Assembly: GCF_900187355.1 (NCBI RefSeq)
Contig: NZ_LT906451.1
Coordinates: 1,547,001 to 1,611,000, forward strand
Direction: 5' to 3'
Origin: Legionella lansingensis
GTDB lineage: Bacteria; Pseudomonadota; Gammaproteobacteria; Legionellales; Legionellaceae
DNA: 64,000 nucleotides
Made by a program: the position numbers and the translations under genes
In this document: positions 18,475 through 26,397 of the stretch, in pieces
Numbering within the stretch: position 1 is the first letter of the stretch
Layout of the letters: each line of letters opens with the position of its first letter
Notes under the pieces: model-generated
Told to the model about the DNA's origin: nothing
What the model saw: the letters and a program-made list of their open reading frames with translations, nothing else
Database searches by the model: none

Positions 18475-18954
18475 TTAAGAGACACTGTCGGTGCAATTAA
18501 TTCTCATATACTCAATATAACCGACAGGTTTCGCAGCGTCTATACTCGCATAGAAATCCTTACCCAGTGTATTATTTTTTAATAATACCCAGTCAATTCG
18601 TGTGCAAGAGCGGTCTTTCGCTATTTTTTTTAATTGATTCACTAACTTTGTGCCAATTCCCATTCTTCTATATTGTCTTTTTACATATAAATCATGTAAA
18701 TAAAGACCAGGGCCGTCGAAAAGTGGGAAATTACGGTTAGTCATTGAAAAAAGTGCAAAGCCAGTTGGTATATTTTCTATCTCACTTATTAGCACTTCAG
18801 CACCTGGTTGTGATGAAAAAAGAATTTGAGATAAGGATGTCCTATTTTGGGAAAACCTTTCTATCACTTGCCCTTCAGTGAATAACTCAATTAAAGAATT
18901 ATAAATAAAATCTAGATCGTTAGGGCAAGCTAACCGAATATTGATGTTTTTCAT
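18475..18954 (-). CDS. GNAT family N-acetyltransferase
   Basis: This 159-residue single-domain acetyltransferase has the GNAT core strand LYLHDLYVKRQYRRMGIGTKL, containing the acetyl-CoA pyrophosphate loop (R/Q-x-x-G-x-G/A). RIDWVLLKNNTLGKDFYASIDA is the C-terminal part. The pattern resembles diamine or thialysine acetyltransferases, but substrate is not assignable. It converges on the fusion gene and lies downstream of the FMN reductase on the same strand with a 69-bp gap. Confidence 0.85.
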   Translation of the reverse strand: MKNINIRLACPNDLDFIYNSLIELFTEGQVIERFSQNRTSLSQILFSSQPGAEVLISEIENIPTGFALFSMTNRNFPLFDGPGLYLHDLYVKRQYRRMGIGTKLVNQLKKIAKDRSCTRIDWVLLKNNTLGKDFYASIDAAKPVGYIEYMRINCTDSVS

Positions 18955-19023
18955 ATCTTTATTAATTTTAATGCAATTAAATGAATCATATGATAATCCT
19001 AAAAGGAACCTAGAGCCAGAACA

Positions 19024-19575
19024 TCAAAACCGATAAACCCATTTTTCAAAACTTTCCATATAGGTAGTTAAAAATTCGCGGGTTTGATCATTTGAAAGAT
19101 GACCCTCTTTATCGAAGATTTTATCTACATGTCCTACATAGGCTTCTGGTGCCTGCATACACCAAATGTCTAAAAATACAAAGGTTTGCCGAAGGTGCTG
19201 ATTAGCACCAAATCCACCTGGTGCACCAGGGGAGGAGCTAATCACAGCACCTGGTTTCCCACCCCAAATGCTTTTGCCATATGGTCTTGAGCCCACATCA
19301 ATTGCATTCTTCAGCGGTGCTGGAATGGAACGATTGTACTCAGGAGTGACGAATAAAAAACCATCAAATGTTTTCATTTTTTTGCGAAAAGCTACCCACT
19401 CAGGAAGTGGATTATCGTGATCATCAGGATCTTGGTTATAAAGAGGAAGTTGTCCTATTTCAACAATTTCCAGCTCAAGAGAAGAGGGGGCCAGTTTAAT
19501 TAAAGCCTTAGCGAGCTTACGGCTCCATGCTTCCTTGCGCAAACTGCCTATTATAACTGCGATTTTTTTACTCAT
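19024..19575 (-). CDS. NAD(P)H-dependent FMN reductase (ChrR/azoreductase type)
   Basis: The flavodoxin-like protein of 183 residues starts with IAVIIGSLRKEAWSRKLA, the FMN phosphate loop. It contains the hallmark TPEYNRSIPAPLKNAIDVGSR and the GGKPGAVISSSPGAPGG loop. Members of this family reduce quinones, chromate or azo dyes with NAD(P)H and protect from oxidative stress. With the neighbouring SDR, acetyltransferases and nitronate monooxygenase it makes a cluster of detoxification-type enzymes. Confidence 0.9.
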   Translation of the reverse strand: MSKKIAVIIGSLRKEAWSRKLAKALIKLAPSSLELEIVEIGQLPLYNQDPDDHDNPLPEWVAFRKKMKTFDGFLFVTPEYNRSIPAPLKNAIDVGSRPYGKSIWGGKPGAVISSSPGAPGGFGANQHLRQTFVFLDIWCMQAPEAYVGHVDKIFDKEGHLSNDQTREFLTTYMESFEKWVYRF

Positions 19576-19736
19576 GCGGTCCCTCGTATATGAATCCCTT
19601 TATATTAAAATAATAGTTAATTAGTAGGAATTCAATTTTTCTAAATTACTCCATTTGCCTTTAGCGTTTTTCAGACATCAAAATGATACGAAAGAGAACT
19701 ATACTTAACTTAATGAGTAACATAAAAAGGATTTAT

Positions 19737-19940
19737 ATGAAAACCTATCAAAATCCTCAGCCATACGCAGTGGATCGTGTAAGTAAACTAAAAGATAAGC
19801 CTAATAATCTAGAAGGCTCTAAACATAAAAAGGGCATAGGGACTTTAGACCAAAAAACGAGTAAAGAAATTTTTAAAAGAGAATCTGAAGAACAGGCTTG
19901 GAAAGATGTTCTTGAAAAGCATGGTATTACCTTCCAATAA
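19737..19940 (+). CDS. Small charged hypothetical protein
   Basis: A 67-residue polar protein (MKTYQNPQPYAVDRVSKL...) rich in Lys, Glu and Asp, with a predicted helical C-terminus. The ATG at 19737 has AAAAAGGA at good spacing, so the longer in-frame version from 19683 is not used. No family is recognised. It lies alone between two oppositely oriented genes. Confidence 0.5.
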   Translation: MKTYQNPQPYAVDRVSKLKDKPNNLEGSKHKKGIGTLDQKTSKEIFKRESEEQAWKDVLEKHGITFQ

Positions 19941-20009
19941 GAGTAGCCTCTGCAGCTAGAGAAATCATTTCGTTGGCTAGCCCACACAGGTCAACAGCTA
20001 AGTAATGCA

Positions 20010-20744
20010 CTATACAAAGGTTACCTTTTTCCTCTCCTCAAGAAGGAGTTCTTCATCGTCCCCAATAATTGGACGGGAATAGGAAAACTTTTTCCCTAGA
20101 AAGATAGTGGAAGGATCCATCCTGTAATCAGATTCTAATTTTTTGGGAACAAAATTAGAATCCTTCTTTGCCATATATATGTTTTGTATATTAAAGAATA
20201 AGGAACGAGCTTCTGTTTCGGGCATGTATGGGGAGTCATCATTCCTATCGAATAACTGATTGTGATGGGAATAAATCTTACTAGCCGAATAGAGAAGAGT
20301 AAAGCTGATAAGAATACTAAAACCAACAGCTCCAGGGAGAGCCAGGAGACTTGCTCCTGCAAGAGCTGTTCCCGCAAAGACTAGGCTCCAAACGACAAGC
20401 GCAATGGAATGACAAAGCTTCTCAATAAGAGGTAGTGAGGAGTGGAAGTCATTTTCTGGAGTTTTACTAAAACTTTCTGGATCATATGCAAGATTTTCTA
20501 ATATGCCCGCCAGTTTCCCATACTCACTAACCATCTGATTTTTTATCCACATTTGATTTTTTCTGATTAATAATCGACGATAAAAATCAATGACATCATC
20601 GATATCTCTTTCTGCATATTTATAATATTTATTTGCTAACTTATTTTGTTGCGCGGTCTTTGAAAGAGTTGTTTTTAATGTAATTAACCTTGAAGTAATT
20701 CTCTCAAATTCCCACGTATACTTATCTTCAAAGAAAGAAATCAT
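20010..20744 (-). CDS. Hypothetical protein with a two-helix membrane hairpin
   Basis: The 244-residue product has a charged, helical N-terminal part (1-110). Two closely spaced hydrophobic helices follow (about 113-152, ALVVWSLVFAGTALAGASLL and GFSILISFTLLYSASKIY), then a polar tail. There is no signal peptide. A helical cytosolic region with a central membrane hairpin is common among Legionella proteins that act on host membranes, but this is only an analogy. It lies downstream of the U-box gene on the same strand, separated by a hairpin. Confidence 0.6.
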   Translation of the reverse strand: MISFFEDKYTWEFERITSRLITLKTTLSKTAQQNKLANKYYKYAERDIDDVIDFYRRLLIRKNQMWIKNQMVSEYGKLAGILENLAYDPESFSKTPENDFHSSLPLIEKLCHSIALVVWSLVFAGTALAGASLLALPGAVGFSILISFTLLYSASKIYSHHNQLFDRNDDSPYMPETEARSLFFNIQNIYMAKKDSNFVPKKLESDYRMDPSTIFLGKKFSYSRPIIGDDEELLLEERKKVTFV

Positions 20745-20819
20745 AGTTATGCAAGATCATTGTTATTGTAAAAAATACAGTTTATTAATATTTTGAACTT
20801 CTTGCAAACCATTGTAGGG

Positions 20820-20847
20820 CTGGATGTCCGCTAATGCGGTCATCCAG
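20820..20847. terminator. Hairpin downstream of the U-box gene
   Basis: CTGGATGTCCGC and GCGGTCATCCAG pair with one mismatch around a TAAT loop. It sits between two minus-strand genes and probably separates their transcripts. It may also be a member of a dispersed palindrome family. Confidence 0.5.
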
Positions 20848-20891
20848 GAGTAGTAGACTGGGCTGTTAAACCCTGCATTCATCTTTAGCCA

Positions 20892-21689
20892 CTATGAATG
20901 GATCATGGTTTGACTTTGTTTGCTTAATAAGTCTTCCCATACCTGAAGCAAATCTTTAAGAGGGTGCACGTCAGTATTTTTGTGACTATCCAATAAGGCT
21001 GGCTTTTTACCTTGCTTAACTTCGTCATGTTGTACAATAGCATCTAACATGTAATCAGCAGACTTTGCAGTAGTGGGATCAATAGTCTCTCTGGTAAATG
21101 GATCTTGGAATTTGCCATTTTTAATTAGATTTGAAGCCGTATCACGGTTATAAACTCGTTTATTAATTTCGATAGGATCTAACAATGGCATCATGGTGAT
21201 TGGATCATTGCATTCTGTTGGTAGATCATCACCTAGTTTACTGGCCATATCTTGCGCTGCTTTCTTTTTAGCTGCATCAGGCGCAGGAATATGACTAAAG
21301 GGTGTAGGAACAACTGTTGGTCGTGGTGAAGCAGCTTCTTGGTCAAATTGTACTGGAGAACGTGTTGCAGCAGCAGATGCCCGATGAGGTAGTTCCTGTT
21401 GGAAAGAACCCATATGGAAACTAGCCCGATTTATTGATCCTAGGAATTCATTACGAGTACGTGGGATTTGATAATAGTTATCAACAAGCATTTCTAAAAG
21501 AAGAAAACGCTTAAACGCTAAATGGTTTATACGCTCATTAACTTGGTTAAAATTATGATAGGAAATAAATGAAGAGCGGCTCTCTCTTTCATGAAATTTA
21601 GTCTCTTGATATAAACTAAAAATATCGATCTGAGGCACAAAGGGATTAAATCGCATGCGTGGTTGCATTTCGATAATAACGAATATCAT
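20892..21689 (-). CDS. U-box-like protein, candidate effector E3 ubiquitin ligase
   Basis: The 265-residue protein has no signal peptide. Residues about 155-225 read as a U-box: LPTECNDPITMMPLLDPIEI, then VYNRDTASNLIKNGKFQDPF and TRETIDPTTAKSADYMLDAI. This parallels the eukaryotic order of a D-P-[IL] start, a central DPV-like step, a DR-[ST] helix start, a DP-F-[NT]-R turn and a closing helix. U-boxes recruit E2 enzymes without zinc. Bacterial U-box proteins are known effectors in Legionella (for example LubX). The N-terminal 150 residues show no known fold. ATAGGTAACCT precedes the ATG. Function is inferred from the domain only. Confidence 0.65.
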   Translation of the reverse strand: MIFVIIEMQPRMRFNPFVPQIDIFSLYQETKFHERESRSSFISYHNFNQVNERINHLAFKRFLLLEMLVDNYYQIPRTRNEFLGSINRASFHMGSFQQELPHRASAAATRSPVQFDQEAASPRPTVVPTPFSHIPAPDAAKKKAAQDMASKLGDDLPTECNDPITMMPLLDPIEINKRVYNRDTASNLIKNGKFQDPFTRETIDPTTAKSADYMLDAIVQHDEVKQGKKPALLDSHKNTDVHPLKDLLQVWEDLLSKQSQTMIHS

Positions 21690-21779
21690 AGGTTACCTAT
21701 TGGTTAAAAAGAGTGTGTTAAATATAGCAGCGGCATCTTAAGGTTTTCTTAACTCTTTATCATTTTTGGGGACTTCGAA

Positions 21780-23348
21780 TTGCCTCAAATTATCTGTTGC
21801 CGAAGGATGACGTAAATAAGTCCATAAATTGCTTCGTTGCCTCAATATGGCTGTTGCCGAGCGAGAGGAACAGAAATGGGGCAAGTGAATATGGATTTGT
21901 ATCTAAAAATACAGCGTATCCGCTATCAACGAGGCAATAGAGCGTTAAAAAAACGCATTCTGGATGAATTTTGCGAGACGCATCATTATCATCGCAAAGC
22001 AGCAGCTCGTTTATTAAGACAGTTACCCATTTCTGATAAAAGTCCGAAGAAAGTTGGAAAAAAGAAGACCTATGACCCATCCATATTGCTGGAGCCTTTA
22101 AAAAAGATATGGCTTGGCACGGATCAGATGTGTGGTAAACGATTAAAGAGAGCTCTTCCCTTATGGTTACCTCATTATCAAAATCATTATGAGCCTTTAG
22201 CGGCGGAGATATCCTCTCAACTGCTAACCATGAGCGCTGCTACAATTGATCGCTTACTCAAGCCTGTTAAAACTCACTATGGAAAAGGCTTAAGTGGAAC
22301 AAAGCCTGGAAGTATTCTCAGGAATCAAATTCCAGTCAATACGAATCAGTGGAATACTAACGAAGTGGGTTTTATGGAGGCCGACAGCGTTGCGCATTGT
22401 GGAGCATCACTAGCCGGTGATTTTGTTTGGTCTATTACGCTGACGGATATTTTCAGTGGCTGGACAGAAATGCGGGCCACTTGGAATAAAGGAGCTCATG
22501 GTGTCTTGGGGGGTATTCAAGACATAGAAAAAAATTTACCTTTTGAAATCAAAGGGTTTGATTGTGATAACGGCTCAGAGTTTCTCAATTGGCATCTCAT
22601 TCATTATTTTACTGAGCGGGACCCACAAAAAGCGGTTCAATTTACTCGCTCTCGTCCTTATAAAAAAGACGATAATGCACATGTTGAACAAAAGAACTGG
22701 ACTCATGTGCGTCAACTGTTTGGTTATCATCGTTTTGGTAATCCAAAGCTCGTTGAGCTTATGAATGACTTATATTCTAACGAAGTCTCCTTGTTATTTA
22801 ATTTTTTCTATCCTTGCATTAAGCTCATTGACAAAGTACGAATTCAATCCCGTGTAATCAAAAAATATGATCAACCCCAAACGCCCTATCAGCGACTGAT
22901 GACGTCGAATGGTCTTACTCTCGCTCAGAAAACAAAATTACAAGAGACCTTTAATACACTCGACCCGTTTGACTTGCAAAAAAAGATTCAAAAAAAGCTA
23001 AAATTAATATTTAGATTAGTGAATATTCAACATGTAAAACAAAGAAAGGCTCTTTAATGAAAGTCTTATTCAATATTGTAAAAAGACAGGAACATAAAGC
23101 CTGTGGATATGATGGACGAGTCCTTCGGACCAGCCTGTGCCCTATGGGACGTGTGGACAAAACCATGAATAACAAAAAGACGTTATTCACAGTTATTGCC
23201 CACACTCACAGGCTTCTCGCCCACACACCCACCAGGCTCAATAGCAATTATTTTTTAATCGCAACAAAACCTCTCAAAAGCAACACCTATTCTGAGGCAA
23301 CGACTCAGTATATTTTTTGTCCTTCGGCAACAGGTTCTATTGAGGCAA
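21780..23348 (+). mobile_element. Insertion sequence with composite terminal repeats (rve-type transposase)
   Basis: Each end carries TTGCCTCAA followed after 5-6 bases by CTGTTGCCGAAGGA in inverted orientation: 21780-21807 at the left, 23320-23348 at the right. A second copy of the pair lies inside the left end (21837-21860), and a degenerate one inside the right end (about 23279-23300). The element is about 1.57 kb with one transposase. A GGACTT hexamer near both ends (21770 and 23351) might be the target duplication but spacing is uneven. Family is uncertain (IS481-like or ISNCY). Confidence 0.75.
21876..23057 (+). CDS. DDE integrase-type (rve) transposase
   Basis: The transposase has an N-terminal helical DNA-binding part (KKRILDEFCETHHYHRKAAARLL). 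Its integrase core shows the catalytic residues in FMEADSVAHCG, FDCDNGSEFLNW and KDDNAHVEQKNWTHVRQ. The frame opens at a TTG at 21837 inside the terminal repeat. The ATG at 21876, preceded by AGAGGA, is the likely start, giving 393 residues. It is intact. About 290 bases between its stop and the right end carry no convincing gene. Confidence 0.9.
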   Translation: MGQVNMDLYLKIQRIRYQRGNRALKKRILDEFCETHHYHRKAAARLLRQLPISDKSPKKVGKKKTYDPSILLEPLKKIWLGTDQMCGKRLKRALPLWLPHYQNHYEPLAAEISSQLLTMSAATIDRLLKPVKTHYGKGLSGTKPGSILRNQIPVNTNQWNTNEVGFMEADSVAHCGASLAGDFVWSITLTDIFSGWTEMRATWNKGAHGVLGGIQDIEKNLPFEIKGFDCDNGSEFLNWHLIHYFTERDPQKAVQFTRSRPYKKDDNAHVEQKNWTHVRQLFGYHRFGNPKLVELMNDLYSNEVSLLFNFFYPCIKLIDKVRIQSRVIKKYDQPQTPYQRLMTSNGLTLAQKTKLQETFNTLDPFDLQKKIQKKLKLIFRLVNIQHVKQRKAL

Positions 23349-23990
23349 CAGGACTTTCTTTTTGTTCTTTGTATACAAGTTATGTTTTTGGATATAACGA
23401 ATCACTTCTGGAGGCAGCCTGAAATTAGGCACGATTTTTTTACCGATTAAATTGCGAATGTTGGTTGAGTCAACATTGAAGTTTTGATCATCTTCAATAA
23501 AAAAAAACTTATCAGATGCACATGAAGGTAAGGTTTTAATAACTTTCTTCATATCAAATGAACTGGGAATCAATCCTGTTGTTTTTATATATCTACCCGT
23601 GGAGTGCATTACAGCCACTTGAGCAATATCTAATATTTTGTTGCATTCATACCAAGAAGGGAGCTCGAGAAAGACTGCTGTATCTATTAGCAAAAGTAAG
23701 GATTCGGTAGTTTCCTGTTTTAATGAGTTCAATACATCAATGGCATACGAACGACTTTTAAATTGTTCACAGCGTTCATCCAGTGAGAAATAAGCACAAG
23801 GTTTAATCGCGAGCTTAATCATGTTACAGCGGTGATGAAATGAAGTAGTTATTGTTTTATTCGTACGGGGTGAACGTAGCTGCGGTACGAATAAGACCTT
23901 GGTTAAATTTAATTTTTGTTTTGTTAGATCCGCGGTGGTTAAATGACCATAATGAATCGGATCAAACGCACCCATAAAAACCCCGATCAT
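23337..23990 (-). CDS. NadD-like nucleotidyltransferase, 3' end altered by IS
   Basis: The protein shows the nicotinate-nucleotide adenylyltransferase signature MGAFDPIHYGHLTTADL, LFVPQLRSPRTN after the first fold half and the C-terminal VDSTNIRNLIGKKI, corresponding to the ISSTxIR motif. It would transfer AMP to nicotinate mononucleotide for NAD. The last residues LLPQ and the TAG stop are encoded by the terminal repeat of the neighbouring IS. The expected C-terminus (VIRYIQKHNLY) is intact, so function may survive. It lies 13 bp after folE. It could be a second NadD-like enzyme rather than the housekeeping one. Confidence 0.75.
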   Translation of the reverse strand: MIGVFMGAFDPIHYGHLTTADLTKQKLNLTKVLFVPQLRSPRTNKTITTSFHHRCNMIKLAIKPCAYFSLDERCEQFKSRSYAIDVLNSLKQETTESLLLLIDTAVFLELPSWYECNKILDIAQVAVMHSTGRYIKTTGLIPSSFDMKKVIKTLPSCASDKFFFIEDDQNFNVDSTNIRNLIGKKIVPNFRLPPEVIRYIQKHNLYTKNKKKVLLPQ

Positions 23991-24003
23991 ACCTTACCCC
24001 TAC

Positions 24004-24555
24004 TTATTCTAATGAGGTGATAAAATGGATAAATTCTTTTTCACTAAGACCTAAATTGCCTACTGTGCTACAAGTGATCATAACAGATTGGTTTTGCTCC
24101 ACTCCGCGCATCTCATTACAAAGATGTCGACAATTTAACATTACCCCGACCCCAATAGCATTAATTTCCTCCATCAATGTTTTAGCAATTTGTTCTGTTA
24201 ATCGTTCCTGTACTTGCAATCTTCTCGCATACGTTTGTGATATTCGTGTTAATTTACTCAGCCCAATGACTTGATGTTTAGGAATATAACCAATATGACA
24301 AATGCCGAAGAAGGGGAGTAGATGGTGTTCACAAAGACTATAAATAGCAATATTTTTGTTAATAACTAAACCACTGTTATGAGGAAAGTATGTTTCATTA
24401 ATAATGGTTTTAAAATCCTCAGTATACCCAGAAGTCAAAAACTCTAAGGCTTTAGCAAAGCGGGTGGGTGTTCTTTTTAATCCTTTCCTGCTTATATCTT
24501 CACCCATTTCGATTAGCAATTCTTGTATAAGAGCTTCCACACGTTGCAGATTCAT
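24004..24555 (-). CDS. folE: GTP cyclohydrolase I
   Basis: FolE converts GTP to 7,8-dihydroneopterin triphosphate, the first step toward folate and pterins. The 183-residue protein has all signatures: SLCEHHLLPFFG with zinc Cys and His, IGLSKLTRI, QVQERLTEQIA and LNCRHLCNEMRGV with the third zinc ligand. The initial MNLQRVEALIQELLIEMGED is typical of the short bacterial form. It is followed by the nadD-like gene in a tight minus-strand pair. Confidence 0.95.
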   Translation of the reverse strand: MNLQRVEALIQELLIEMGEDISRKGLKRTPTRFAKALEFLTSGYTEDFKTIINETYFPHNSGLVINKNIAIYSLCEHHLLPFFGICHIGYIPKHQVIGLSKLTRISQTYARRLQVQERLTEQIAKTLMEEINAIGVGVMLNCRHLCNEMRGVEQNQSVMITCSTVGNLGLSEKEFIHFITSLE

Positions 24556-24644
24556 TGAGTAATCTCCCCAACTTTCTTATTCACTCACTCTCTTTAATAT
24601 AGCTGGATTGTGAGCTAATGAATGAGGAGGGCTAGCTCGTGTAG

Positions 24645-24664
24645 CCTGGCTGTTGCCAGCCAGG
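24645..24664. terminator. GC-rich hairpin between aminotransferase and folE
   Basis: CCTGGCTG and CAGCCAGG form a perfect 8-bp stem with a TTGC loop. It lies between two minus-strand genes. No U run follows, and its GTAGCCTGG context resembles the repeat at 15690, so it may be a dispersed palindrome. Confidence 0.4.
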
Positions 24665-24678
24665 ATCTGTTTCGTTTG

Positions 24679-26019
24679 TTACAGAATATACAATCGTGAC
24701 AGTTCTGATAAGGATTGATCTATCGTTTCAAGTATGAAATTGACTTGTTCCCGATTGATCGTCAAGGGTGGTGCTATTCGGAAGACGTTACCCAATTGTC
24801 CTCCTTTTCCGAGCAATAGTCCTTTGTCTTTACAAAGATCCATTAACTGAAGTGTTTCATCAGATGCTGGGGTTTTTGTGTTGTGATCTTTGACTAATTC
24901 AATCCCTAAAAGCAAACCACGACCGCGAACATCTCCGATGAGAGAATGTTTCTTTCGCAACTGATTGAAACCATCTTTGAGTAGATCCCCCATGATACGA
25001 GCGTTTTCAACAAGCTGTTCTTCTTTAATAATTTCCAGGGTAAGCTTAGACTGGATCATTTGCAGTGGGTCACCCGCAAACGTATTAAAATATGTTTTGC
25101 CAGTCATTGTTTCAGCGACCTCAGTTTTCATAAGTACAGCCCCAACTGCAGCGCCGTTACCAAAGCCTTTAGCCATGGTCACCATGTCTGCATCTATGTT
25201 CAGGGTTTTTGTGAGTAAAAGATCACCGCCACCACGACCAGCTCCTGTTTGTACTTCGTCACTGATGTATTTACCACCATAATTATGAACGATACGAGCG
25301 ACCTCACTAAAATAGGCATCAGGAGGGGTAATAAATCCGCCTACACCCATCACTGGTTCAAGTATGAAAGCAGCTATCTTACCATGTGTCGAATTTTGAA
25401 TTGTCGTTTCAACATTTTTTGCACATTCCAGATCGCAACTTTCGGGTTTTTGTTTAAACGGACAGCGGTAGCAATATGGCTCGAGAGCAGAGGTTACGCC
25501 TGTAATTGGCTGGCCTTTGAATCGCCAGATTGAGTGGCCACATGAGGCGAGAGCAGCAGAAGTACCACCATGATAAGAGTGACGCACATTCACTACCATT
25601 GTTTCTCCAGTCGCGTGACGAGCTGCCATTATGGCAAGTTCATTAGCCTCTGAACCAGAATTGGTAAACGATACCCTGTCCATACCATTAGGTGCTTCTT
25701 CAAGCAAGCGCTCTGCAGTTTCCACTGGCGCCTGATTCAAATAAAGAAGACTCGTGTGTTGAATGACATCATTTTCTATAGCTTCGATAAGTGCCTTTTT
25801 GATTTTAGGATGATTATGTCCAGCAGAGATGCAAACGATTCCGCCTATAGCATCGAGGTAACGTTGTCCTTCAGAATCCCAGACATAAGCACCTTGTGCT
25901 TTGGTAAGCTGAACTGGCTCTTTATGGTAAAACCCAGCTGTAGGTAGAAAGTGTTTTTTTCTGAAATTAATAAGCTCTTCATTTGAGCGGGGTTGTATTG
26001 GATCATTGTACTCATTCAT
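24679..26019 (-). CDS. Class III PLP aminotransferase (AGXT2-like)
   Basis: The 446-residue enzyme has the class III fold: FTNSGSEANELAIMAARHATG, HSYHGGTSAAL, the PLP aspartate in YISDEVQTGAGRGG and the lysine in MVTMAKGFGNGAAVGAVL. It resembles mitochondrial alanine-glyoxylate aminotransferase 2 and related omega-amino-acid transaminases. A CYRCPF...CDLEC segment (about 180-195), with four cysteines, is typical of that subgroup. The exact amino donor cannot be named. AAAAGGAAACAACCCTC precedes the ATG. Confidence 0.87.
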   Translation of the reverse strand: MNEYNDPIQPRSNEELINFRKKHFLPTAGFYHKEPVQLTKAQGAYVWDSEGQRYLDAIGGIVCISAGHNHPKIKKALIEAIENDVIQHTSLLYLNQAPVETAERLLEEAPNGMDRVSFTNSGSEANELAIMAARHATGETMVVNVRHSYHGGTSAALASCGHSIWRFKGQPITGVTSALEPYCYRCPFKQKPESCDLECAKNVETTIQNSTHGKIAAFILEPVMGVGGFITPPDAYFSEVARIVHNYGGKYISDEVQTGAGRGGGDLLLTKTLNIDADMVTMAKGFGNGAAVGAVLMKTEVAETMTGKTYFNTFAGDPLQMIQSKLTLEIIKEEQLVENARIMGDLLKDGFNQLRKKHSLIGDVRGRGLLLGIELVKDHNTKTPASDETLQLMDLCKDKGLLLGKGGQLGNVFRIAPPLTINREQVNFILETIDQSLSELSRLYIL

Positions 26020-26397
26020 GAGGGTTGTTTCCTTTTATGTTTGTGAAGACTTGAACTTGTAAATAAGAAGCCTTTGCAGATTCCTTTTACTGCAAATTCT
26101 TGTAGATTTACTCTGAGAGTTACATCTTTTTTCGGTGTTTTTCGAACACCATATTCTTTAGAGTTCATATTCTTATTATTCTCCTGTTTGTATTTTCGTC
26201 TTAAAAAATTGGAAATAAGTTGGCACGACGCATCTATAGTGCGGACACCATACTCTCATTTTCCAGCCTGCATAACGTTCAGATACCTCGCTAAAGCTTG
26301 ATATGATCTTGAATATGCAAGATGAATAGATGCCATATTTCTTCAGGAATTAAAAGTGGCCTGATCAATTTAGTTTTGTTAGATGGTTGCCTGAGTT
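26020..26397. other. Intergenic region upstream of the aminotransferase
   Basis: This 378-base AT-rich stretch holds a small GGTGTT/AACACC hairpin (26134-26150) and presumably the aminotransferase promoter. I see no convincing gene in it; the plus-strand open frame at 26074-26301 lacks a ribosome binding site and any recognisable sequence. Confidence 0.5.

Noticed and set aside
23183..23191. DnaA-box-like TTATTCACA
   Set aside because: A single copy inside an IS; no cluster of boxes or AT-rich unwinding region suggests an origin.
23057..23422. 121-codon plus-strand frame after the second transposase
   Set aside because: It overlaps the IS end and the nadD-like gene in antisense, has no ribosome binding site beyond the transposase stop, and its sequence is not protein-like.
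26074..26301. 75-codon plus-strand frame upstream of the aminotransferase
   Set aside because: No ribosome binding site and no recognisable sequence; it lies in a promoter region.
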